From positions 11,464-75,463 of the forward strand of contig JABTUV010000017.1 of NCBI GenBank assembly GCA_015075175.1: DNA of 64,000 nt, read 5' to 3'. Within the stretch, counting starts at the first letter, position 1. Each line of letters starts with the position of its first letter. Below the pieces are notes generated by a model. The model worked only from the letters and a program-made list of their open reading frames with translations, had not been told where the DNA came from and made no database searches. Position numbers and translations under genes: made by a program. Below, one piece after another: positions 1 through 8,839 of this stretch. Source of the stretch: a bacterium. GTDB taxonomy: Bacteria > Hinthialibacterota > Hinthialibacteria > H5-UNCL2.

Positions 1-701
1 TCGGCGCGAACCAGCCGCCACAGCGCCCAGAGCAGCCCCACGACCACGGTCGGCTCGGAGAAGAAGGTGCGCCCATGCGGCCAGGCGACGGTGCAAAGGC
101 CGTAGAGGAGAGCGACGCCCACGCCCTTGCGCGTCGAGGCGAAGATTTCTGAAGCCAACAGGCACAAGAGCGTCGCCGCCAGGGCGGTCGTGACGGCGCC
201 CAGGGTCGAAACACGCGCGCGCACGAGCCATGCCGCCAGGTCCTTCTCGTCGTGATGGTGTTGGAAGAACAGATCGTCGTGGGCGCGGAAGATGTTTCCG
301 TCCCTATCCCGATAGACGCGCGCGACGCGCCCCGAAGAGAGCACGCAGTGCTGCGGGAAGACGGCGACCAAAGAGGCAGGCGCCCACCGGGCGCCGAAGC
401 GCCCGGCCCACACCCACGGCACGGCCAGAAGCGAGTTGCCGATGCCGTACTGCGCGTACTGCCGGTCGTCGCGTCCGGCCTGAGTCGAGAAGCCCTCGGC
501 AATGGGCGCAATCGCCAGCCCACGCCCCAAGGCCAGGCTCTCGGCGGTGCGAAACATGACCTCTTCGTCGGGGGAGAAGAGATGGCCGGCGGTGGTGGTG
601 AGATAAAGGGCGACAAGAAGGAAAAAGAGAAGCGGAGCGCGCGGCCGGCGCCAGTCGAGTGTGCGGCCTGCCGGGACCGGGATGGAAACCTCGGGCGTCA
701 T
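1..701 (-). CDS. Membrane glycosyltransferase, GT-C/PMT type (3' end outside window)
   Basis: Reading from the ATG at 699-701, the frame stays open to the window edge (about 233 residues seen). After a short basic N-terminus comes a membrane segment, then an acidic loop SPDEEVMFRTAESLALGRG near residues 45-65. This resembles the first periplasmic loop of ArnT/PMT-type (GT39/GT83) enzymes, where an acidic residue acts in catalysis with polyprenyl-phosphate sugars. Further hydrophobic stretches follow (about residues 95-140 and 170-200). The ATG choice rests on the membrane start directly after it; no strong ribosome site is visible. It runs divergently from the downstream esterase. Substrate cannot be told, and the missing C-terminus limits the call. 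Confidence 0.6.
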   Translation of the reverse strand, partial: MTPEVSIPVPAGRTLDWRRPRAPLLFFLLVALYLTTTAGHLFSPDEEVMFRTAESLALGRGLAIAPIAEGFSTQAGRDDRQYAQYGIGNSLLAVPWVWAGRFGARWAPASLVAVFPQHCVLSSGRVARVYRDRDGNIFRAHDDLFFQHHHDEKDLAAWLVRARVSTLGAVTTALAATLLCLLASEIFASTRKGVGVALLYGLCTVAWPHGRTFFSEPTVVVGLLWALWRLVRA

Positions 702-764
702 GATTCCCCGCGCCAGTGGTAACAGGAAAAATGCAGGCAGTCACCCATTTTTCCTACCCCCGGT

Positions 765-870
765 CCGTAGCGGCGACGTCTCGTCGCCGGTCGTGTCGGC
801 ATCTTGCCGACACAGCCGCCCACCGACGGGGACGGGGCGTCCCCGAGACCGGCGACAAGATGTCGGCGTT
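765..870. repeat. Cluster of short GC hairpins
   Basis: Three perfect or near-perfect stems stand side by side in the divergent gap 702-948: 771-778 with 782-789 (CGGCGACG), 794-800 with 806-812 (TGTCGGC) and a GGGGACG/CGTCCCC pair near 828-845. The same style of hairpin (CGGCGAC) recurs at 40411-40453. They look like a dispersed palindrome family rather than terminators, since no T tract follows. Confidence 0.6.
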
Positions 871-948
871 ACGGCGCCCATGAGGGTGAACATCGCTCAC
901 AGAGATGTTAGCATCGTTCAACGACATCGGACGAAACGGCGGTTGCTC

Positions 949-3087
949 ATGCCCAGACCCCTCGCCTTCGTTCTCAGCCTCTTCCTGTCGGCGGCCGTCG
1001 GCGCCATCACCGACGCCGAAGTCTCCGCGCAACTCGGCCGCGACATCATCCCCGCCGCCCTGCCCCTGCAGCAACTGCAGGACCATCTCGAACTCTCCGT
1101 CGCCGACATCCCGAGCATCGACAACGAGACCGACTGGCGGAGCTACGCCGATTCCCTGCGCCGGCAGATTCTCGATCTCGTCATCTTTCGCGGCGAAGCG
1201 GCGGCCTGGCGAGACGCTCCTACCCGCGTCGAGTGGCAGGACGTCATCGAAAACCCCGGCCCCGGCTACCGCCTCAGGAAGTTCATTCTGGAAGTCCTGC
1301 CCGGCATGTGGGTTCCCGGCATTCTCTACGAGCCCGAGCCGATTCATTACAACATGGCGCTGGTGCTCAACTTCAACGGACACCACGCCGAAGACCTGGC
1401 CAACGCGGACAAGCAACTGCGCTGCATCAACCAGGCCAAGCGCGGCATGTACGCGCTCTCGGTCGGCTTTCTGGGCATGGGACAAACGCAGACGCCGGGG
1501 TTTTCCCACTACCGCATCAACCAGTTGGACCTGTGCGGGGCCAGCGGAGTCGCGCCGTTCTACCTGGCGATGCTGCGCGCGCTCGAGCTGGGACTCTCCT
1601 TGCCCTACGTCGATCCCGAGCGGGTCGCCGTGACGGGGTTGTCGGGCGGAGGGTGGCAGACCATCCTCTTCAGCCCGCTGGAGACGCGCGTCTCGCTGGC
1701 CGACCCGGTCGCCGGTTTCTCCGGCTTTCGTACTCGAGTGCGACACTTCCAGGACCTGGGCGACTCCGAGCAGGCGCCCGTGGACCTGGGCTGGATCGCC
1801 GACTACACGCATCTCTGCGCGCTGATGGCCCCGCGCCCGCTGCTCCTCACTTACAACCAATACGACGACTGCTGCTTTCAGGCGCCCTATGCCCTGCCCC
1901 CGCTGCTCTCCGCCGCGCGCCCCGCCTACGACCTCTTGGGCGCGCCCGGCGCCCTGCGCTCGTACATCAATTACAGTCCGGGTACGCACAACTACGGCGT
2001 GGACAATCGCCAGGCCTTCTATCGGATGCTGGGCGACTTCTTCTACCCCGGCGACATCAATTACAGCGCGATCGAAATCCCCTCCGAGTCCGAAGTCAAG
2101 AGCAGCGCCGAGCTGCGCGTCACCCTGCCCTCGCCCAACCAGGACTTCCATACGCTGGCGCTGGCGCTCGCTCAGAAGCTGCCCAGGAATCCCGCAATAC
2201 CCGAGGACCCGTTCGCTTTCATCGCGTGGCAGGCGGAACGGCGCGCGGTACTCTCCGAGCTCGTGCGCCTGCCGCGCTATGACGCCGTGGCGGAACTGGT
2301 GGCCAGCGAGACGGGCGAGGAGCTCTTTTCCACCGCCTGGAGGCTGGGGATGGGCGGCCGTTGGACCGTGCCGGCGGTCCTCTTGACGCCATTGGCGCCG
2401 CAGGGCGCGGCGATTCTGATCAGCGACTCGGGCCGGACCTCTCTCACCTCGGCGGCCATGGTCCAATTGATCGTGGAGAAGCGCGCCGTCTTGGCGATGG
2501 ACCCGATCTTCATCGGCGAGTCGCGGCCGGCCAGCTATCCCGACCTGATGGCCATCATGCTGTCGGCGGTAGGGGACCGACCGCTGGGGATTTCCGCCGG
2601 GCAGGTGCTGGCGGCGGCGCATTGGCTGCGGGATGAGCAACGCCTGGGACCGCCCGCCCTCCTGGCCTACGGTTCGCGCAGCTCGCTGGTCGCCCGAGTC
2701 GCCGCCGCGCTGGAGCCGGAACTCTTCTCAGCCGTCGAAGTCCAGAGCGCCCTGCCCAGCCTGCGCCAGGTCATCACCAACAACTGGATCGTCGCCAACG
2801 GTCCGGAGTACTTCTGCTTCGGACTCTTGGAGGAGTTTGACATGCCCCAGTTGGCGGCCCTGGCGGAACCGCCGCCTCCCCTCCCCACGCCCACGCCGAC
2901 ATCCACCCCCGCCGGACCCGGCGACGTACTGGTCGATGGCCGCATCGACGGGTTGGACCTCTTCTTGTTCTCATTCTATTGGCAGCAGGACGAAACCGAG
3001 TTCTCGCGCCGCGCGGACCTCCTGGACGACGGCCGGATCGACGAAAACGACCTCCTGCGACTGATCGAGGCGCTGCAAGGTCCCTGA
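949..3087 (+). CDS. Secreted alpha/beta-hydrolase (esterase-like) with dockerin-like C-terminus
   Basis: A 712-residue protein when started at the ATG at 949, which gives a clean signal peptide (MPRPLAFVLSLFLSAAVGA); the open frame upstream (from 661) lacks such a start. The nucleophile elbow GLSGG holds Ser232; Asp306/307 (YNQYDD) and His347 (GTHNYG) sit where an acetyl-xylan-esterase-like triad would be. A second, less conserved region runs to about residue 640. A Pro/Thr linker (near 645-655) leads to two repeats DGRIDGLDL and DGRIDENDL, an EF-hand-like pair as in type I dockerins, though the first calcium ligands are degenerate. Likely a periplasmic or cell-surface carbohydrate esterase; the substrate is unknown. 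Confidence 0.75.
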   Translation: MPRPLAFVLSLFLSAAVGAITDAEVSAQLGRDIIPAALPLQQLQDHLELSVADIPSIDNETDWRSYADSLRRQILDLVIFRGEAAAWRDAPTRVEWQDVIENPGPGYRLRKFILEVLPGMWVPGILYEPEPIHYNMALVLNFNGHHAEDLANADKQLRCINQAKRGMYALSVGFLGMGQTQTPGFSHYRINQLDLCGASGVAPFYLAMLRALELGLSLPYVDPERVAVTGLSGGGWQTILFSPLETRVSLADPVAGFSGFRTRVRHFQDLGDSEQAPVDLGWIADYTHLCALMAPRPLLLTYNQYDDCCFQAPYALPPLLSAARPAYDLLGAPGALRSYINYSPGTHNYGVDNRQAFYRMLGDFFYPGDINYSAIEIPSESEVKSSAELRVTLPSPNQDFHTLALALAQKLPRNPAIPEDPFAFIAWQAERRAVLSELVRLPRYDAVAELVASETGEELFSTAWRLGMGGRWTVPAVLLTPLAPQGAAILISDSGRTSLTSAAMVQLIVEKRAVLAMDPIFIGESRPASYPDLMAIMLSAVGDRPLGISAGQVLAAAHWLRDEQRLGPPALLAYGSRSSLVARVAAALEPELFSAVEVQSALPSLRQVITNNWIVANGPEYFCFGLLEEFDMPQLAALAEPPPPLPTPTPTSTPAGPGDVLVDGRIDGLDLFLFSFYWQQDETEFSRRADLLDDGRIDENDLLRLIEALQGP

Positions 3088-3093
3088 CGGGTG

Positions 3094-3140
3094 GCACGGG
3101 CATCCCGCCCGTGCATGACGCATGGGCACGATGCCCATGC
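3094..3140. repeat. Two adjacent perfect hairpins between convergent genes
   Basis: Stem GCACGGGC 3094-3101 pairs with 3107-3114, and stem GCATGGGCA 3120-3128 pairs with 3132-3140 around a 3-base loop. They lie between the convergent esterase and histidine kinase genes and could stop transcription from both sides, but no T run follows, so they may simply be dispersed palindromes. Confidence 0.6.
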
Positions 3141-3157
3141 CACGGCGGGACTTGCGT

Positions 3158-5124
3158 TCAGGCGGAGCCGGCGGGTTGGTCCAGCGCCCCCCGCACCATG
3201 CGCACCAGCTCGGAAGGTTGGTAGGGTTTGGGGATGAAGCCCGAAACGCACGGCTGCTGCAACAACTCGTGCGTGGGGTCCAGGCTGTACCCGCTGGAGA
3301 GGATGACGCGCACGTCCGGCCGGAACGCCCGCAGCCGCTCCAGCGTCTCCATACCGGACAGGTTGGGCATGGAGATCGAGGAATGACCAGGTCGATGTCG
3401 CGCTCGTGCTGGGCGTAGACCGACAGCGCCTCGCGCCCGTCGGCGGCCTCCATGACCTTGTAGCCGTGCCGCGACAGGACGGAGCTGCACAGGGCGCGGA
3501 TGATCTCTTCGTCGTCGACCAGCAGAATGGTCTCAGTTCCGCGCGAAGGGGCGTCCTCGGCGGGAATAGCGACGTTGCGTGAGCCGGTCGCGGCCGCCGG
3601 CAGGTGAACTTTGAACGTGGTTCCGAAGCCCGGTTCGCTGTAGACGCTGACGCCCCCCTCGTGCTGCTTGACGATGCCGTAGACGGTCGCCAGCCCCAAG
3701 CCGGTCCCCTTGCCTTTGTCCTTGGTGGTAAAGAAGGGATCAAAGACGCGTTTGCGCACCTCCTCGGGCATGCCGATGCCGTTGTCGGAGACGCTGATGC
3801 GCACGTAGGGACCGGGGCGCGGCACGCCGGCGGAGCGGCAGGCGTCCTCGTCCAGGAGCGCGTTTTCCGCCTCCAGCGTGAGGCGCAGGGGAGCGGCGCG
3901 CCGACTGCGGGGCATCGCCTCCAAGGCGTCCCGCGCATTCACGCACAGATTCAGGAGCACCTGGTGCAGTTGCCCCGCATCGGCCAGGACCGGCCGCAAG
4001 TCCGCCGCGCACAGCTCGCTGATCTCGATGCGGCGGTCGAAGGTGTTGCGGGCGATGCCGGCGACTTCGCGGATGACCTCGTCAACCGCAATCGGTCTCC
4101 GGACGGTTTCGCTGTTGCGCGAGAAGGTCAAGAGCTGCTTGACCAGTTCGGCGGCGCGCAGACTGGCGCGCTCGGCGTCGACCAGGAGCGAGCGCGCCCG
4201 CTCCGGCAACGGCGTGTGCAGCGCCAGCGCCAGGCTGCCCAGAATCGCCGTCAGCACGTTGTTGAAGTCATGCGCCACCCCGCCCGCCAGTTGCCCCAGC
4301 GCCTCCATGCGCTGCGCGTGCTGGAGCTGCCGCGCCAGTCCCTGCTCCTGCGTCACGTCCCGTTGCACCGCCACATATCCCGTCACCGACCCGCTCTCGC
4401 GGTCCAGCAGCGAAGAAATGGTCGCCTCCACTTCCATGAGGCTGCCGTCCTTGTGCTTGTTGGTGAGGTGTCCGGTCCAGACCTGGCCGCGGCGCAGCGT
4501 CTCCCACATCTGCGCGTAGAACTCGGGGGGATGCTGGCCGCTCTTCAGGATGCGCGGCGTCTGGCCGACCACTTCCTCGCGTCGATAGCCGGTGTTCTTC
4601 TCAAAGGCGGGATTGACGTACTCGATGACGCCGTCGCGATTGGTGATCATAATGGATTCGGCGGCGCATTCGACAGCGGTCGCCAGGCGGAGTTTCTCCG
4701 ATTCGGCGCGGCGCAGGGCGCCCTGATCGAGGCGGGCTTCCACGCGGCAGGCCTCCGCGCGCGCCACCGCCAGGCGCAGGAGCGCGCCCGCCAGTCCCGT
4801 CTCCGCTTCGTTCAGCGTAAGCACCGCCGCGCCGGTAGTCCGGCTCCAGCGCGATTTCTCGCGCTCGTCGGCCACGACGACGAGCACGGCGACGCGCTCC
4901 GCCAGGCGTGCCAGGCGCTCCCTGTCGGCCGACTCAAGGGCGCCGCTCGAGCCGTCCACGAGCAGCAGCTGCACTTCCCCTCTTGAAACGCGCGATTCGG
5001 CCTCGGTCAGGTCCCCCGCCGTGACCAGCCGCACCCCCAGCGGCCCGGCCAGCGCCATCGCCGGCGCGTGCAGCAAACCCGCTCGGTCCTCGACCAGCAA
5101 GAGACACGGCGAAAGGTCTCGCAT
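3158..5124 (-). CDS. Hybrid sensor histidine kinase with PAS and receiver domains, frameshifted
   Basis: Order of domains: a receiver-like N-terminal module without clear phospho-acceptor (1-130), PAS (about 145-260, [17 protein letters not shown]), HisKA with the phosphorylated His285 in [10 protein letters not shown], an HATPase domain (N box [11 protein letters not shown] boxes [10 protein letters not shown] and GTGLGL) and a C-terminal receiver beginning [10 protein letters not shown]. No membrane segments, so a cytoplasmic sensor. In the receiver the frame breaks between about 3371 and 3385 (one base short): the upstream frame runs on to 2971, while the expected end [14 protein letters not shown] to the lysine region PKPYQPSEL continues in another frame and stops at 3158. 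No partner regulator lies nearby. Confidence 0.8.
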
Positions 5125-5550
5125 CCCGGTTCGCTCCTAGCGTGCGGTCCCGCCAGGGCCGCAAGGGCGTTAAAAACGACTAAAACAGCAAAAACGAAAA
5201 CCGTCCCCGAGGGGTCGCCTCAACGATGCTCACTTTCCATTTTAACGTAAAATAGCGGTATTTCAAGGCATGTGTAATGTAATATTGCGCAGTGAAGCGG
5301 ACCATCCAATTTTTAAGTAGCCTTGACTCGCGGTTACGGGTGGGACAGTCGCCGATTTTCCGCGCTCGGCCCGCCATTCGCTTGAGCTCCCGCTTATCAG
5401 TCGGCACTGGTCCTCGCCTGCCAGCCGCGCATTATCGCCCCCAGCCCCCCTTGCTAAGGCGGGAGCCGGCACGACCTGCGGTCGTTGACTTCCCCGACGC
5501 CTCATGGCAACAATCAATCGATGAGTCCACTGACCCAAAGGTGATGTGCC
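5125..5550. other. Divergent gap with AT-rich island and repeat remnants
   Basis: No gene seen. An AT-rich island (5231-5320) interrupts the GC-rich DNA and is the best place for promoters of the divergent kinase and P5C dehydrogenase genes; TAATAT occurs near 5280, but no good -35 box fits. From 5344 a copy of the GGGACAGTCGCCGATTTT repeat begins, and near 5445-5465 there is a remnant of the CCCCCTTGNTAAGG palindrome. Confidence 0.4.
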
Positions 5551-7179
5551 ATGCCCCAGAATACTCGATTTCAAGTCCCCCTTCCCGTCAACGAGCCGGT
5601 CTACTCGTATGCGCCGGGTTCACCCGAGCGGGCGGAGCTGACGGCGACGTTGGCGGCATTGTCCGGTGCGCCCATCGACATGCCGATGATCATCGGCGGG
5701 CGGGAGGTTCGCACCTCGCGGGTGCTGGAGATACGCTGCCCGCACCGGCTGTCGCAGATCGTGGGATATTCGTACGCGGCGGACGAGGCCGTTGCTCAAG
5801 CGGCGGTCGAGGCGGCGCTTACAGCACGCGCCGAGTGGGCGGCCGCGGCGTGGGAGGAACGGGCGGCGCTCTTTCTGCGCGCCGCCGACCTGCTTGCGAC
5901 CAAGTATCGCGCGACCCTCAACGCCGCTACCATGCTGGGCACGAGCAAGACCTGCCACCAGGCCGAAATCGACGCCGCCTGCGAACTGGCCGACTTCTGG
6001 CGCTTCAATCCGTACTACATGGCCGAAATTTACGCCGACCAGCCGTATTCCCCGCGCGGCACACTCAACTGGATGGATTACCGTCCGCTGGAGGGCTTTG
6101 TCGTGGCAGTGACGCCCTTCAACTTCGTCTCCATCGCCGGCAACCTTCCCACCGCCCCCGCGCTGATGGGCAATACCGTCGTCTGGAAGCCCGCCCGCCA
6201 GGCCGTGCTTTCCGCGCACTTCATCATGCGCATTCTGATGGAGGCCGGCCTGCCGCCGGGCGTCATCAATCTGGTCACCGGCGCCGGTGCGGCGGTCGTG
6301 CCTCCGCTGGTGCAACATCCGGAGCTGGCGGGCGTCCATTTCACCGGCAGTACCGCCGTCTTTGCGGACATGTGGAACCGCATCGGCGGCGCGCTGCTGC
6401 AATACCGGACTTTCCCGCGACTGGTGGGCGAAACGGGAGGCAAGGACTTCGTGGTCGCCCACGTCTCCGCCGACCTGGACGCGCTGGCGACCGCCCTGGT
6501 GCGCGGCGCGTTCGAGTACTCGGGTCAGAAGTGCTCCGCCGCCTCGCGCGCCTACATCCCCGACACCCTCTGGCCCGACCTGGCGGACCGGCTCCTGTCC
6601 ATGTGCGCGCGCATCAAGATGGGCGACGTGGCCGACTTCTCCAACTTCATGGGCGCCGTCATTGACGCCGAGGCCTTCGACAAGATCAAGGGCTACATCG
6701 ATTACGCCCGCGCGACCGCCGGTTTTTCCATCCTGTTTGGCGGCGGCTGCGACAAACGCGAAGGTTTTTTCATCGAGCCGACGGTAGTCTTGTCGGAGGA
6801 TCCCCGGTCGAAGCTGATGGTGGAAGAGATCTTCGGGCCGGTCCTGACGATCTTCGTCTATCCCGAGCGCGAGTACGAGGCGACTTTGCGCTTGTGCGAC
6901 GAGACCAGCCCCTACGGCTTGACGGGAGCGGTGTTTGCGCGCGATCGGGCGGCGATCGCGCGCGCCTCCGAGCTCCTGCGCCAGGCGGCGGGCAACTTCT
7001 ACATCAACGACAAGCCGACCGGCGCGGTCGTGGGGCAGCAGCCCTTCGGCGGCAGCCGCGCCTCCGGTACCAACGACAAGGCCGGCAGCCGCATCAATCT
7101 CCTGCGCTGGACCAGTCCGCGCGCCATCAAGGAGAACTTCCTGCCGCCGGCGGACTTCGTGTATCCATACATGGGTTAG
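5551..7179 (+). CDS. pruA: L-glutamate gamma-semialdehyde (1-pyrroline-5-carboxylate) dehydrogenase
   Basis: 542 residues, the length of the ALDH4A1-type monofunctional enzyme. It oxidises glutamate semialdehyde (from proline or arginine breakdown) to glutamate with NAD. Catalytic Cys328 sits in EYSGQKCSAASR, the general base Glu294 in GETGGKDF, and the NAD-binding motif FTGST near 264-268; FNFVSIAGNLPTAPALMGN is a hallmark of the P5CDH branch. No proline dehydrogenase gene is near, so the first step must be encoded elsewhere. ATG at 5551 agrees with the family N-terminus. Confidence 0.93.
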   Translation: MPQNTRFQVPLPVNEPVYSYAPGSPERAELTATLAALSGAPIDMPMIIGGREVRTSRVLEIRCPHRLSQIVGYSYAADEAVAQAAVEAALTARAEWAAAAWEERAALFLRAADLLATKYRATLNAATMLGTSKTCHQAEIDAACELADFWRFNPYYMAEIYADQPYSPRGTLNWMDYRPLEGFVVAVTPFNFVSIAGNLPTAPALMGNTVVWKPARQAVLSAHFIMRILMEAGLPPGVINLVTGAGAAVVPPLVQHPELAGVHFTGSTAVFADMWNRIGGALLQYRTFPRLVGETGGKDFVVAHVSADLDALATALVRGAFEYSGQKCSAASRAYIPDTLWPDLADRLLSMCARIKMGDVADFSNFMGAVIDAEAFDKIKGYIDYARATAGFSILFGGGCDKREGFFIEPTVVLSEDPRSKLMVEEIFGPVLTIFVYPEREYEATLRLCDETSPYGLTGAVFARDRAAIARASELLRQAAGNFYINDKPTGAVVGQQPFGGSRASGTNDKAGSRINLLRWTSPRAIKENFLPPADFVYPYMG

Positions 7180-7197
7180 CAGGTTGGGACGGCGGAA

Positions 7198-7472
7198 GGG
7201 ACAGTCGCCCGTTTCCGGCGGCAACCCGCGTGCAGGACGGAAGGCTCCCTTCGGAAACGGGCGCCTGCTCTTAAAAATGGGCCCTGACAGAGTTGCGAAA
7301 GAAAGAAAAACCGAGTCCTCGAGTAGCGGCCCGACGAGCTGTGCCCGTTGATGCCAGATGTCACTTCGGGCCGCGTATCGAGAGGACGGCCCGGACGCGC
7401 CCAGTCCGCCGTCGGAGCCGCCTTGGTTTTCATCCTCTATGGGTGAAGCAGAGCCTTGTGAGGGACTGTCCC
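7198..7472. repeat. 275-bp element with GGGACAGTC inverted ends and inner palindrome
   Basis: Ends are GGGACAGTC (7198-7206) and GACTGTCCC (7464-7472), perfect 9-bp inverted repeats. Inside are GAAAGAAAAACCGAGTCC, a CCTCGAGTAG box and a stem GCGGCCCGA (7326-7334) with TCGGGCCGC (7366-7374), then GTATCGAGAGGAC. The Shine-Dalgarno of the next gene starts directly after the element, so it fills the whole gap 7180-7487. Related to the copy at 10163-10600. Confidence 0.75.
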
Positions 7473-7476
7473 TTAA

Positions 7477-7482
7477 AGGAGG
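7477..7482 (+). promoter_or_regulatory. Strong ribosome binding site
   Basis: AGGAGG ends 5 bases before the ATG at 7488 and settles that start over the longer open frame from 7293, whose first part is only repeat DNA. Confidence 0.8.
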
Positions 7483-7487
7483 AAACG

Positions 7488-8810
7488 ATGTCGCGATCCC
7501 TCGCACTTTCGATTCTTTTCGCAGCCCTCGGCCGCGCGCTGGCGGTCGAGTCGAGTACGCCTGCGTTCCAACCCATACCACCGGCCCGCCTGTGGGAGCG
7601 ATTTGAAGCCACGGCGCCGCCCTTCACCTACACGGTCGTCAAGGACGAAGCGATCGCCTCCTCTGAGGACCCGAGCCGGCGGCTGCGGCGCGTCGAACTT
7701 TTGTTTTCGACCCAGGAAGTGTTCGGCGAAACCCTCCGCAGTCGCGCCGAGCTCTTCATCCCCATCGACGACCCCCGCATGACCGATCCCGCGCGCCGCG
7801 GCAGAGTCGCCATCGTCGGCGGTTTCGGCGGTCCCTTCTGGAACAACTTCGTCTATAACTTCGCCCATCCCATCGCCACCCGCACCGGCTATCCGACCAT
7901 GATCCTGGAGTGTCCCGGCCACACCGACAGTCAGCCCGACCGTGAGTGGGACATCCGCCCCATGCTGGCGCGCGTCATCGAGACCAACGATCCCTTCGAC
8001 CACCACTTCTTCCGGCTGGGGATCGTCTTCGTGCGCGCGATGGAGGTCTGCGCCGCAGTCCTAGAGGTTCCCACCGCTGAGATACGCGCGGTGATCGGCG
8101 GGCACAGCAAGCGCGCGACCGCCGCTTACACCGCCGCGGCCATCCGGCCCGAAAACGTGGCCGGCATCGTGTATATGGGCAACGAAAGCGTCTTCGACCG
8201 CCGCATCGGCACGCCGCTGGAGTCCACTTCGCCGTATTTCACCCAACGTTTCGTGCGCTGTCCCGTCATCTTTCTGGGGGCAACCAACGAGTCGGGCTAC
8301 CGGCGCTTCAACATCAACCGGATTCAGTCGCACATGGACCCGCCCTGGACCATCGCCATGATCCCCAACTACCGCCACGACACCGACGATGAAAAGCACT
8401 TCGTCAACTGGCCGATGTGGGTCTCGCACTGCCTGGACGGGCGGCCGGTCACGCGCATCGTATCCGCCACGTACGAAACCCAGGAGCGCGGCACGCGCTT
8501 CTACGCGCGGCTGGACACGCCCAATACGGTCGTGATGGTCAAGTTGTGGACGACCTACAACGACGATCCCCCCTACTGGCGCGACCTCATGTGGTTCCCG
8601 GTCCCCATGTTCCCGCGCGAGGACGGATGCTACGAGGCGTGGTGGAGCGGCAAGCCGCCGGACGCTTGGCTGATCGAGGTCGAGGACGTGGCGAACGGCT
8701 TCCGGGGTTATGTTACGACCCTGCCGGTCAACCACACCGGGGGGCCGTCGGAGACGCCGCCCGACCGCTACGGCATGCCGCGCCTGTGGGAGCCGCCGCC
8801 GGCACGATAG
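7488..8810 (+). CDS. Secreted alpha/beta-hydrolase, PhoPQ-activated-protein-like (first of a pair)
   Basis: 440 residues with a signal peptide (MSRSLALSILFAALGRALA). The core carries VIGGHSKRATAAYTAAA, where the Ser-Lys-Arg of the elbow matches the pattern in the PhoPQ-activated pathogenicity-related family, distant alpha/beta-hydrolases whose substrate is unknown. A glycine-rich strand VAIVGGFGGPFWNN precedes it, and C-terminal Trp-rich strands follow. The next gene is a close paralogue 29 bases downstream, so the two form an operon. Family membership is inferred from motif and layout, not from alignment. Confidence 0.6.
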   Translation: MSRSLALSILFAALGRALAVESSTPAFQPIPPARLWERFEATAPPFTYTVVKDEAIASSEDPSRRLRRVELLFSTQEVFGETLRSRAELFIPIDDPRMTDPARRGRVAIVGGFGGPFWNNFVYNFAHPIATRTGYPTMILECPGHTDSQPDREWDIRPMLARVIETNDPFDHHFFRLGIVFVRAMEVCAAVLEVPTAEIRAVIGGHSKRATAAYTAAAIRPENVAGIVYMGNESVFDRRIGTPLESTSPYFTQRFVRCPVIFLGATNESGYRRFNINRIQSHMDPPWTIAMIPNYRHDTDDEKHFVNWPMWVSHCLDGRPVTRIVSATYETQERGTRFYARLDTPNTVVMVKLWTTYNDDPPYWRDLMWFPVPMFPREDGCYEAWWSGKPPDAWLIEVEDVANGFRGYVTTLPVNHTGGPSETPPDRYGMPRLWEPPPAR

Positions 8811-8839
8811 AGGGCACGTTTATTTGCGGAGGTGCAATC

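Noticed and set aside
304-744. 146-codon minus-strand frame at the left edge
   Set aside because: Another minus-strand frame over the same DNA gives membrane helices and an acidic PMT-like loop, so this one is the shadow.
5255-5290. Promoter with TAATAT box before pruA
   Set aside because: No acceptable -35 box at 16-18 bases and the distance to the gene is 260 bases; kept only as a remark on the AT-rich island.
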